Assembly: GCA_019648995.1 (NCBI GenBank)
Contig: BLXT01005502.1
Coordinates: 2,142,748-2,186,816 of the forward strand
Length of the DNA stretch: 44,069 nucleotides
Origin: Plakobranchus ocellatus
Taxonomy: Eukaryota; Mollusca; Gastropoda; Plakobranchidae
Direction of reading: 5' to 3'
Under the pieces are notes generated by a model. The model ran no database searches. It saw nothing but the letters and a program-made list of their open reading frames with translations, and had not been told where the DNA came from. A program made the translations under genes and the position numbers. Positions 39,101 to 44,069 of the stretch are shown piece by piece. Numbering within the stretch: position 1 is the stretch's first letter; the number at the start of each line of letters is the position of its first letter.

Positions 39101-41797
39101 GTGCAAGTCCCAGTGCAAGCATTGTAAACCCTTGATGCTGCCTGAAGCTGCACATAATAAACTTTGAAAACATAATATCTAACTCGGCCTCAAGATATTG
39201 GGCATGGGTTTTACATATTTTTTTTAAAAGCAAATTAAAAGAAAGGGAAAAAAATCAAAAACTTAAAATTCATTTTTTCTTAAAAGTGTTAAAGCAGTAC
39301 ATCAAACTCATTAGGACTGGTCTCAAGGCAAATAGTGTTTCAAGATATGGTCCATGTCGGTCTTTCTCCATATGTCAGGAAACTAGCTGGTCAAGGCCTC
39401 TTCTTTTCCTTCTAGCCCGATAATTTCAAACTCTCCCTTTCTAGCCCAAGTCTGAAATGGAAATAAATGCGGTTTGCTAGTCCAGGACCAATGGAGGGTA
39501 AACAGGACTTATGGGTCTTGATTTGCATGACACACTGCATTGTGGGGCAGCTTGCCCACACTACCCTCAGTGCCTTTTAATTTCACTAAGTTATAAGATT
39601 GTTTCTGGGTGCTGATCGAACTTTTTAGCGACACATGGTATATTTAATTCAAATCTATTGCAGTGCAGTCTTTTCTTCAAAATTTATGCTGATAAATTGT
39701 GTACTGCTAATTCGTATATAATTTGTGCTCCCAAAGATTCAAATTAACCAAATAGTGTAAAACTGTATTGTGTGGCCGCACAGTAAACCAAATTTCAAAG
39801 AGCATGTGACCATTGAGTCATGCTCAAACCGAATTAAGTTTAACAATCTTCCTGCGAGTACACCCCTTTATTACTGTATTCTTGCAATGCATGGTGAATA
39901 AGCGCAAAACAAGAGCTGATAATGCACATGCATACAACAATATAAACTGACATCATGTATAATACAAGCATGAATTCCATCACACACAAATTGAAATAGT
40001 GGCTTTATTAAGGTCATTTTATCTTGCCAGTATGCTCAATTGGATTATTTAACTTGAATATTTAAAAAATAAAGGTCTTCATATACTTGTAGTTGGCCTA
40101 TCATGATTTATCTATAATATGCTTATGTGTGCTTGTCATTTTTTCTGTCTCTATATATATATCATTTTCACTTTCTGCACAAAATTTTGAACTTTACTAT
40201 AATTTTATGCTTAGCTTGGAAATTCTCAGACATATCAGCTACCAATTATAGAAAGTTGATGAATTGCGTGAAGTAAACCATCAGTATGCGTCTTAGATTT
40301 GGGTATTCAACTTGAAGTGAACAAAAGATGGTATCGCAATAATGGTCTTGCATGGTTTTTCCAGTTATATTTAACTAATCACTCATATTTTCCTTATATT
40401 TGAGGGGGAGGGGGGAAGAGGTTTGCTCTTGCTTTCCTAACCAATTAACACTCTGAAAATGAATCTGCATGGCATACTATTTGAAATAAACAATTTTTAA
40501 CCTGTGTTATTTTGCTTGTGCTTGTAGAATTATAAGGATCTAACTTCATTTTTTTAAGTTGTGTTTTTACAATTTCAATCCTTAACTATTTAGATTAGAT
40601 GGATAGCGTTTTTTTACCAAAATTTTAAACTTTTTTTATACAAAAGTGTCACACCTTTTATTAAAGATGGTTAGCTGTACATTTTTAATACTTTTCATTT
40701 GCTTCATCTCAAATCTTGGTGACATAAGTGCTATAAATACCAAGGAACATTATCGTATGGCATTTTCACTTTGTATAACATTGCTTGGGATTGGAGATTA
40801 GATAAATAAGGAACACATTAGAATCTTATTGTCTTAATGTTTCTTATTTTCTTTCAATCACATAAAGGCCCTATACTGATAATATGTACATAATAGGCAT
40901 ACGTTTCACTGTCACTAAAACTTTCCACTTTATAGCCTTCAGGAAAACTTTTCACAATCTTAGAACTTCTATTTTTAAACCAATAGGAAAACTTTTCACA
41001 GTCAATAGAACTTTAATTTTTAAACCAATAGGAAAACTTTTCACAACAATACAACTTTCATTTTATAACCAATAAGCATCACAGTAAGTAGAACCTTCAT
41101 TTAATAAGCGTGTGAATCAAATATTGTCAATTTTTCAAAAAATCTTTTCCATGCTTATTACACCACACATTTATGTATAAATCAAATAAAGTCAGTTTTT
41201 ACTTACTCTTTAAGGCTTGTCGGGCAATTCTGAAAAATCCAAATAATTCGAGTTAGGCTGGGAGAATTAATTTCCTTTTGAAGCATTGACCAACCTAAAT
41301 GAGTGACAAACCCTATTTTGAACATTGTCAACCATTGATATAGCTTGAAATGGCATTCCCTGAGGTTTGTAGCAGTGAACCCTGGATACAGAAAATGTTG
41401 TTTATATGACAATGGCTAGACGTTTATAGTTTAAAAAAAAAAAACCAAACAAATAGGCCTTAAAATCTCTTCCTTCAAGAGTGGTTATGTCATCTAACTC
41501 ATTAAGTTGATCTTAAGATATCTATCACATGTAACATCCAGCAAAATTGCGAGAGGTATGGATCCTTACAAAACAATGTTGCCTTTTTTTTTTTAAGCTG
41601 GGATTTAAATACACCACATATGCTTTTCTTCTTTATCGTGTGCAGATATGGAGGGTCAGCCATCTTCTTCAGGGCCTCCACCGCCTCCACCATCGTCTGG
41701 ACCACCACCTCCTCCACCCGAAGGTGGGCCACCACCTCCACCATCCCCTCCACCTCCTCCACCCCCTCCACCTCCTCCTCCACCCCCTCCTATGTGA
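7596..41797 (+). CDS. WASHC4: WASH complex subunit 4 (SWIP/KIAA1033), 34 coding exons, 1224 aa
   Basis: SWIP is a large alpha-helical scaffold of the WASH regulatory complex (WASH1, FAM21, CCDC53, SWIP, strumpellin). The complex activates Arp2/3 on endosomes for retromer-dependent sorting. All exons match human WASHC4 collinearly as I recall it, and all splice phases agree. Blocks resembling WASH-7 N, mid and C domains cover about residues 30-560, 570-900 and 900-1120. Hallmarks include [51 protein letters not shown] and [12 protein letters not shown]. The start is fixed by an in-frame TAG at 7581-7583 and an A-rich context before the ATG. Human SWIP is 1173 residues; the extra length here is largely a proline-rich tail. 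No frameshift or internal stop was found. Exon coordinates are in the block entries. Confidence 0.97.
8239..8384 (+). mobile_element. tRNA-derived SINE (family B), copy 1
   Basis: Matches the 34036 copy over the B box region (GCAGGTTCCAGCCCC) and the body (CCTGATGGAGGGCCTGAAAG, then TGAGATCACCTTGTTGTGGA), ending in an A-rich tail. The A-box region is partly decayed. It lies in WASHC4 intron 1 in sense orientation. Confidence 0.75.
11124..11231 (+). repeat. 54-bp tandem duplication before WASHC4 exon 7
   Basis: Two essentially identical 54-bp copies (11124-11177 and 11178-11231) end about 30 bases before the exon 7 acceptor at 11260-11261. The near-identity points to a recent duplication. The intron length next to the branch-point zone has changed, but the acceptor itself is not copied. 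Confidence 0.85.
12516..12690 (+). mobile_element. SINE family-A body without tRNA head
   Basis: Bases 12518-12565 repeat almost exactly the body of the SINE at 436-482. A further unmatched tail follows (about 12580-12665). No tRNA-like head lies upstream. The LINE fragment begins directly downstream in the same orientation, so this block could be the 5' part of one chimeric insertion or two nested ones. Confidence 0.55.
12708..13560 (+). mobile_element. Dead 5'-truncated LINE (RTE-like non-LTR retrotransposon)
   Basis: Translated pieces in three different frames follow the order of a non-LTR reverse transcriptase C-terminal half. [10 protein letters not shown] at about 12784-12813 carries the catalytic F-A-D-D motif. 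[13 protein letters not shown] follows near 13135-13173. [19 protein letters not shown] (13324 onward) with the RGR[12 protein letters not shown] segment ends at 13557. These C-terminal motifs are typical of RTE-like elements, though the clade is tentative. Frameshifts and stops separate the pieces and the endonuclease and most of the RT are absent, so it cannot move by itself. Confidence 0.85.
15281..15310 (+). repeat. (GTTT)n microsatellite
   Basis: A run of about seven GTTT units with one substitution, in WASHC4 intron 9 about 100 bases before exon 10. Confidence 0.9.
15535..16236 (+). other. WASHC4 intron 10
   Basis: AT-rich intron with several poly(T) tracts (15728-15740, 15831-15854). 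A diverged family-B SINE copy occupies its last third. Confidence 0.75.
15952..16084 (+). mobile_element. tRNA-derived SINE (family B), diverged copy 2
   Basis: TGGCAGAGTAGATAG fits the A-box position. GATTCAAGTCC fits the B box, and GGCCTGAAAGAGGG plus GCCTAAGATCATTGTATTGA follow the family-B body. It is more diverged than the 8239, 24758 and 34036 copies, so probably older. It lies in sense orientation, ending about 150 bases before exon 11. Confidence 0.6.
16237..24691 (+). CDS. WASHC4: WASHC4 exons 11-16 (residues 356-575)
   Basis: Exons: 16237-16397, 20350-20467, 21691-21816, 22576-22683, 23332-23422 and 24636-24691. Diagnostic pieces are [57 protein letters not shown] and [19 protein letters not shown]. 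Exon 14 is preceded by a repeat array derived from its own acceptor. The exon 15 donor is GTTGGG, but phase and homology support it. Confidence 0.93.
16398..20349 (+). other. WASHC4 intron 11
   Basis: A 3.95-kb intron. It contains a 22-base N gap flanked by a 224-bp duplication, many poly(T)/poly(A) tracts, and a short dispersed-repeat core at 18679-18699. No gene-like frame is convincing. Confidence 0.8.
17440..17909. repeat. 224-bp direct duplication across an assembly gap
   Basis: 17440-17663 and 17686-17909 are the same 224-bp segment with only a few substitutions, separated by 22 Ns (17664-17685). Both copies start and stop exactly at the gap edges. That is the pattern of two overlapping or allelic contig ends placed side by side, so the duplication is probably an assembly artefact. 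Confidence 0.85.
20468..21690 (+). other. WASHC4 intron 12
   Basis: AT-rich intron. A dispersed motif copy lies at 20921-20942. Short open frames on both strands have no recognisable product. Confidence 0.7.
21817..22575 (+). other. WASHC4 intron 13
   Basis: The first part is AT-rich with poly(T) near 21978-21992, then a (GT)n/poly(G) run at about 22113-22150. The last 400 bases are the 75-bp acceptor-derived array. Confidence 0.85.
22175..22620 (+). repeat. 75-bp minisatellite made from the exon 14 acceptor junction
   Basis: Copies of one unit start their ATGTTTGTGAC segment at 22183, 22231, 22305, 22380, 22455, 22530 and 22606, with periods of 48, 74, 75, 75, 75 and 76. The last copy is the real start of exon 14. 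Each full unit holds a pyrimidine-containing stretch, a TTCACAG or TTTACAG acceptor and the first exon codons ([13 protein letters not shown]). Acceptor AGs end at 22275, 22349, 22424, 22499 and, for the real one, 22575. Human homology begins at the last copy, where the sequence continues into INHVIQHL. Upstream copies diverge towards a shared KCIKPF-type readthrough. Confidence 0.95.
22684..23331 (+). other. WASHC4 intron 14
   Basis: AT-rich intron with poly(T) runs near 22921 and 23172. Nothing else is recognised. Confidence 0.7.
23423..24635 (+). other. WASHC4 intron 15
   Basis: Holds a T-rich 83-bp minisatellite (about 23555-23815) and a short repeat core at 24186-24206. The rest is unremarkable AT-rich DNA. 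Confidence 0.75.
23555..23815 (+). repeat. T/G-rich 83-bp minisatellite, 3 copies
   Basis: The CTTGTTGTAG block starts at 23626, 23709 and 23793, giving periods of 83 and 84. Each unit joins a long poly(T) tract to TTTATTGATTATTTTATG and a GTGGGG run. Copies are nearly identical, so the array is young. Confidence 0.9.
24758..24910 (+). mobile_element. tRNA-derived SINE (family B), copy 3
   Basis: TGGCACAGTGGATAGTGAAC matches an A box. GTGAGTTTGAGCTC fills the B-box position. The body has GAGGGCCTGAAAGCCTGAGA and CTTGTGGACAGGCTGTATAC, ending in an A-rich tail. It lies in WASHC4 intron 16, sense orientation. Confidence 0.75.
25102..30024 (+). CDS. WASHC4: WASHC4 exons 17-24 (residues 576-889)
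   Basis: Exons: 25102-25181, 25612-25717, 26171-26287, 26798-26966, 27883-28037, 28732-28806, 29241-29345 and 29890-30024. This is the middle region and the best conserved part. [58 protein letters not shown] and [20 protein letters not shown] are close to identical to the human protein as I recall it. All donors are standard. Confidence 0.96.
25182..29889 (+). other. WASHC4 introns 17-23
   Basis: Introns are 25182-25611, 25718-26170, 26288-26797, 26967-27882, 28038-28731, 28807-29240 and 29346-29889. Intron 20 starts with a long (CT)n run. Intron 21 holds an imperfect repeat, at about 28217-28256 and 28359-28396, sharing TTTGCACCTAAAATCT. Intron 22 has a GT/poly(G) run at about 28893-28915. 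Nothing else is recognised. Confidence 0.7.
27001..27160 (+). repeat. (CT)n / (TCTG)n compound microsatellite
   Basis: Almost pure pyrimidine CT repeat with a short (TCTG)n block at about 27054-27073, beginning about 35 bases after the exon 20 donor. Such a tract can bind polypyrimidine-tract proteins, but an effect on splicing is only inference. Confidence 0.95.
30025..30626 (+). other. WASHC4 intron 24 with an assembly gap
   Basis: Contains an ATT-repeat microsatellite interrupted by 88 Ns. The true repeat length is unknown. The remainder is AT-rich. Confidence 0.85.
30131..30297 (+). repeat. (ATT)n microsatellite around an 88-base N gap
   Basis: Pure TTA/ATT repeats run into the gap from both sides (30131-30166 and 30255-30297). 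The gap (30167-30254) is best explained as an unresolved part of the same repeat. Confidence 0.95.
30627..35994 (+). CDS. WASHC4: WASHC4 exons 25-31 (residues 890-1121)
   Basis: Exons: 30627-30735, 32416-32569, 33348-33411, 33723-33806, 34396-34492, 35158-35252 and 35902-35994. This is the C-terminal region. Diagnostic pieces are [75 protein letters not shown] and [20 protein letters not shown]. The exon 26 donor is followed by an array of copies of itself. The exon 27 and 31 donors are GTTGGT and GTTGGG. Confidence 0.95.
30736..32415 (+). other. WASHC4 intron 25
   Basis: A 1.7-kb intron with (GTTT)n and poly(T) tracts near 30788-30820 and 31268-31284. The less AT-rich stretch at 31370-31700 has no open frame or repeat that I recognise; it could be an old, decayed element. 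Confidence 0.6.
32558..32945 (+). repeat. 62-bp minisatellite made from the exon 26 donor junction
   Basis: The real donor GT is at 32570-32571. Copies of the end of the exon plus the donor (GCTGCCAAGTAAG-like) put further donor-like GTs at 32632, 32694, 32757, 32818 and 32880, with periods of 62, 62, 63, 61 and 62. A final degenerate copy lies near 32908-32925. Each unit also carries CATGGAAACAGTAG and GTGTAGCAGTTCAG-like blocks. The array starts within the last bases of the exon, so exon sequence is part of the unit. Confidence 0.95.
33807..34395 (+). other. WASHC4 intron 28
   Basis: Contains the best-preserved family-B SINE (34036-34190). The flanks are AT-rich. Confidence 0.8.
34036..34190 (+). 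mobile_element. tRNA-derived SINE (family B), copy 4, best preserved
   Basis: TGGCACAATGGCTTGTGAGT is a near-consensus A box and GCAGGTTCAAGCCCC is a near-consensus B box, about 35 bases apart, as in a tRNA gene. The body (GGCCTGATGGAGGGC, GCCTGAGATCACCTTGTTGT) and an A-rich tail follow. This is the best reference copy for the family in the window. It lies in sense orientation in intron 28. Confidence 0.85.
34493..35157 (+). other. WASHC4 intron 29
   Basis: AT-rich, with poly(A)/poly(T) runs near 34706 and 34821. Nothing else is recognised. Confidence 0.7.
35253..35901 (+). other. WASHC4 intron 30
   Basis: AT-rich intron with a very diverged SINE-like block in the middle. Confidence 0.65.
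35513..35670 (+). mobile_element. Highly diverged SINE-like block (family B relative)
   Basis: GCTCAAGTTTGAGCC sits at the B-box position, followed by TGATGGCATCGAAGCCTGAG and a short GAC/GAGCCATAT tail, in the same order as the family-B body. GAGTGGTGCAGTTACAAG could be the A-box zone. Identity is low; it may be an ancient copy or a sister family. Confidence 0.4.
36366..36471 (+). CDS. WASHC4: WASHC4 exon 32
   Basis: Codes [19 protein letters not shown] followed by an acidic/lysine-rich [16 protein letters not shown]. It matches the human segment around [11 protein letters not shown]. Its donor is the weak GTTAAA. The first intronic codons read GGT TAA, so failure to splice ends the protein at once, giving a 1157-residue form. 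Confidence 0.92.
36490..36495 (+). terminator. Possible intronic poly(A) signal after exon 32
   Basis: AATAAA lies 14 bases after the intronic TAA (36474-36476) that directly follows exon 32, with a T/G-rich stretch starting near 36509. This could end a short WASHC4 transcript. Use is unproven. Confidence 0.4.
36847..36900 (+). CDS. WASHC4: WASHC4 exon 33, low-complexity linker
   Basis: A 54-bp exon coding [18 protein letters not shown], between a CCCCAG acceptor and a GTAGGG donor, with phases matching exons 32 and 34. No human counterpart is recognisable. It supports a longer, taxon-specific tail. Confidence 0.75.
36901..41645 (+). other. WASHC4 intron 33
   Basis: A 4.7-kb intron, the largest in the gene. 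It contains a dispersed motif copy at 39311-39330, a 45-bp three-copy repeat near 40941-41085, and long AT-rich stretches. No gene-like frame is convincing, and no SINE of either family was found. Confidence 0.7.
40941..41085 (+). repeat. 45-bp tandem repeat, about 3 copies
   Basis: AGGAAAACTTTTCACA starts at 40941, 40985 and 41030 (periods 44 and 45), followed each time by an AGAACTT/ACAACTT and TTTTTAAACCAATA block. Copies are moderately diverged. Confidence 0.85.
41646..41797 (+). CDS. WASHC4: WASHC4 exon 34, polyproline C-terminus and stop
   Basis: After a GTGCAG acceptor the exon codes [10 protein letters not shown], then proline runs of 6, 6, 5 and 15 residues separated by SSG, EGG and S, ending in Met and TGA (41795-41797). 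Splice phase agrees with exon 33. Polyproline is known in WASH1 as a profilin/SH3-type ligand, but human SWIP, as I recall, ends in a serine/acidic tail without it. Proline codons are mixed CCT/CCA/CCC/CCG, so this is not a simple trinucleotide run. Confidence 0.85.
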
Positions 41798-43850
41798 AGC
41801 ACAGCTCAAACACCACCGGAATGACATACAATGAAGAGGCGACACATCAGTCGGGATTTGTGATGTTAAATGTAGGGAAAGAGAGTAGGAAGAATGCACA
41901 AGTTATGCTTCATGCTTTGTTAAATAAACAAACAAAACTAAATAGGTTCTTTTATAGATTGAGTCTATAAACTGGATTTTACAAATTGGAAAGTTTTAGC
42001 ACGTACACCAAAAGAAAGAAAAATCAAGTGAACTTGACCTTGATCAGCGTAACCTTTGACCAAGGATTGATTATGTATGTCCTGGGGAATAGAATGCTCA
42101 ACTAATGTCAAGTTGATCTTTCCATTGGCATGCAAAAGAGATTTGAAGGCTGAAGGTTATATATAAGACACAAGTTCAAGGGTTACAACTGCTTAGATAT
42201 TAAATTCATTATGCTTAAACTCCTACCATTTTGTTTTATTTGTTTGGTTTTTCCTCTCATCTTCATATCTTAAAGCAGTGTTTTGGGAAATAAATTTAGC
42301 AGTTCGAATATTGGAAATCACAAGAAATGTCCTTCCTTAGCACTTTTATTAAAAATTAAAAAAAAAAAAAAAATTACTCGCAGAATTTTATGTATGTGAA
42401 CTGTATGGACTGGTAAATTTATAATTTTTTATGTGTTATGAGCCAGAACGGGCAAAAGAGATTAACTGATTATCATCCAATACTGTTAATTTTGAATGTA
42501 CACTGTATTTCTTCACAAAAAATGAAAGGTAAGAATTATCAGCAAACAAGATTTGAAATGTCTGCCTACATGCAGATTAATTCTTTTTTGAGTCGTCTTG
42601 GTTTGACCTCATACTTTCAAATGCAATTTTGATGTCACTTTTGTTTACATACTTATACATCAAGCAAAATGTGCAAGTTGTCTGGCATAAAAGACCTTCA
42701 CTGCAAATGTAATTTTTTATTACTCTCTGATCAATGAGCTTATAGAGGAGTGATAGGTCTAATAATTTTTTTTTTTTGTTGTTTTTTTTTTTTTTTGTAA
42801 GCAATCAAATCTTTTATACAGTTGTAAGTAACCAAGCACACAAAAGGTGCTAGAGATATCAAAATTAATTAACTTTGCCAAGGAGCCCGTAAGCAGGGTT
42901 ATAGTAAGACTAAGGGGATATCACAAATTTTTATGTTGTTGCTCGATTTTAATAAGAATTTTTTGTGCCATTGTCTGTAATCAATGACATTGTGATTGTA
43001 AATCTTTAATGATATATATAACATGCTGCGTTGTTCAGGATCTAATGTGAATTTTTTTTTTAAATTGGATCTAATACTTGTTTGAATCTAGCAGGGAAAA
43101 GCAAATTATAGCACAGAAAAATGTCCATTACTCTGTTCTATTTTACTAGACTCGCCTTGTTGAACTGCTATACAAATGCCTGCTTACAAAGAATGTTGTT
43201 GATCTCTTGAAGGAGAAAATTTGGTTCTTTAAAATTCTAGCCTTTCACCTTATTTACCATGGATGTAACATGTTGTTTTATTCTTTAAAAAGGCTTTATT
43301 TTTAAAAAAAAAATCAACTTTAATTCATTACAATGAAACATTAGTTTTGTTTTGTTTTTTTTTTGTTTTTTTTACACAGTGAATGAACACTTTCAGTCAT
43401 TTTCTTTGTTCAAAGAGCTTAGGTTTTTTTTTTTTTTTTTTTTTTGGGGGGGGNTTACTTGAGGAAGCTTAATTTTCCTGAAAAAAGAGAGAGAGCCACA
43501 GCCACCCATCAAGGCGTTGACATTGCAGTGATTTGGAATTTACTGAAGATTAAAAGCACAGGGACTGAATATGTGGAGACTTTGATACAAAAGAAGTTTG
43601 TAATTGTTTATGACTCTCAGGTGGTCTGTTTGAAGCCTATGTCTAAAATAGCTTCTACTTTTGTGCAACAACATATTACAATCTTTAAACTCTCTCACAC
43701 CTTTGAATTCTTAAGATTTTTGTTCTTTTTGAAATGTGTATGATTTGTATTCTACTTAGTATTTTTTCCTCTTTTCACCTATTATTACTCTACCTATGCT
43801 TATTAAGTTATTTATTATCGAAATGTTTCAAATAAAGCCTTGCTTGATGC
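41798..43850 (+). other. WASHC4 3' UTR and downstream region
   Basis: AATAAA signals lie at 41923-41928, 42289-42294 and 43831-43836. The first would give a 3' UTR of about 150 bases and the last about 2 kb. The interval is AT-rich with poly(T) tracts. A short frame at 43455-43743 is unrecognised. The end of the transcript cannot be decided from sequence. Confidence 0.5.
41923..41928 (+). terminator. Likely proximal poly(A) signal of WASHC4
   Basis: First AATAAA after the stop codon, 126 bases downstream of the TGA. Confidence 0.5.
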
Positions 43851-43925
43851 TATCAAGTGCAAATAAGAAAAAAAAATAAACTGCCACTTGTCGAACAATA
43901 CTTTCAGTGTGTTTATTTGTTTACA

Positions 43926-44069
43926 TGTGTGTGTGTGTGTATGTGTGTCTTTCTCGTTCTTTCTCCTCTCCCTCACCCTCTCTCTCTCTCTTCTCTCTCT
44001 CTCTCCTCTCTCTCCTCTCTCACCCTCTCTCTTTCTCTCTCCCCTCACCCTCTCTCTCTCCCCTCACCC
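43926..44069 (+). repeat. (GT)n / (CT)n compound microsatellite at window end
   Basis: A short GT run (43926-43947) leads into a long CT-rich pyrimidine tract with CCCTCACC interruptions that continues to the window edge. Confidence 0.95.

Noticed and set aside
41502-41899. Arg/Trp-rich, Val/Glu-rich and His/Leu-rich frames around the last exon
   Set aside because: Other-frame and antisense shadows of the polyproline exon, which alone fits the splice phase.
1-44069. Retrovirus-like or other capsid-bearing element
   Set aside because: No LTR pair, protease, integrase, capsid or envelope-like segment was recognised. The only reverse transcriptase trace is the non-LTR LINE.

Overview
This is an AT-rich animal nuclear window with many short exons, GT-AG introns, homopolymer and microsatellite tracts, tRNA-derived SINEs and a dead LINE. 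Exon similarity to vertebrate proteins, gene compactness and SINE style suggest a lophotrochozoan, most likely a mollusc (inference; no species marker is visible). Gaps of N lie at 17664-17685 and 30167-30254, plus one N at 43454.

Layout: 1-2073 is intergenic, with two SINE fragments and a pseudogene-like stretch. 2074-7181 on the minus strand is a four-exon gene for a 232-residue acidic protein that I identify as the NOPCHAP1 (C12orf45) homologue. 7182-7595 is a 414-bp head-to-head intergenic region with an ETS-like site, probably a bidirectional promoter. 7596-41797 on the plus strand is one large gene of 34 coding exons for WASHC4 (SWIP/KIAA1033), 1224 residues, reconstructed exon by exon with every junction in frame. 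41798 to about 43850 is its likely 3' UTR, and a CT-rich microsatellite ends the window.

WASHC4 is the SWIP subunit of the WASH regulatory complex, which drives Arp2/3 actin assembly on endosomes. NOPCHAP1 helps load NOP58 during box C/D snoRNP assembly. They have no known shared pathway. As I recall, both human genes lie at 12q23.3, so the pairing may be old conserved linkage.

The most unusual structure is inside WASHC4. Two splice junctions have each been turned into a tandem repeat array. The acceptor of exon 14 is preceded by about six copies of a 75-bp unit carrying the acceptor and the first exon codons. The donor of exon 26 is followed by five copies of a 62-bp unit carrying the last exon bases and a GTAAG donor. 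In both arrays, use of any intact decoy site leads to a premature stop. The gene also ends in an exon coding for a long polyproline tail, and an intronic stop plus AATAAA after exon 32 could give a shorter form without it. At least five sense copies of one tRNA-derived SINE family sit in its introns.
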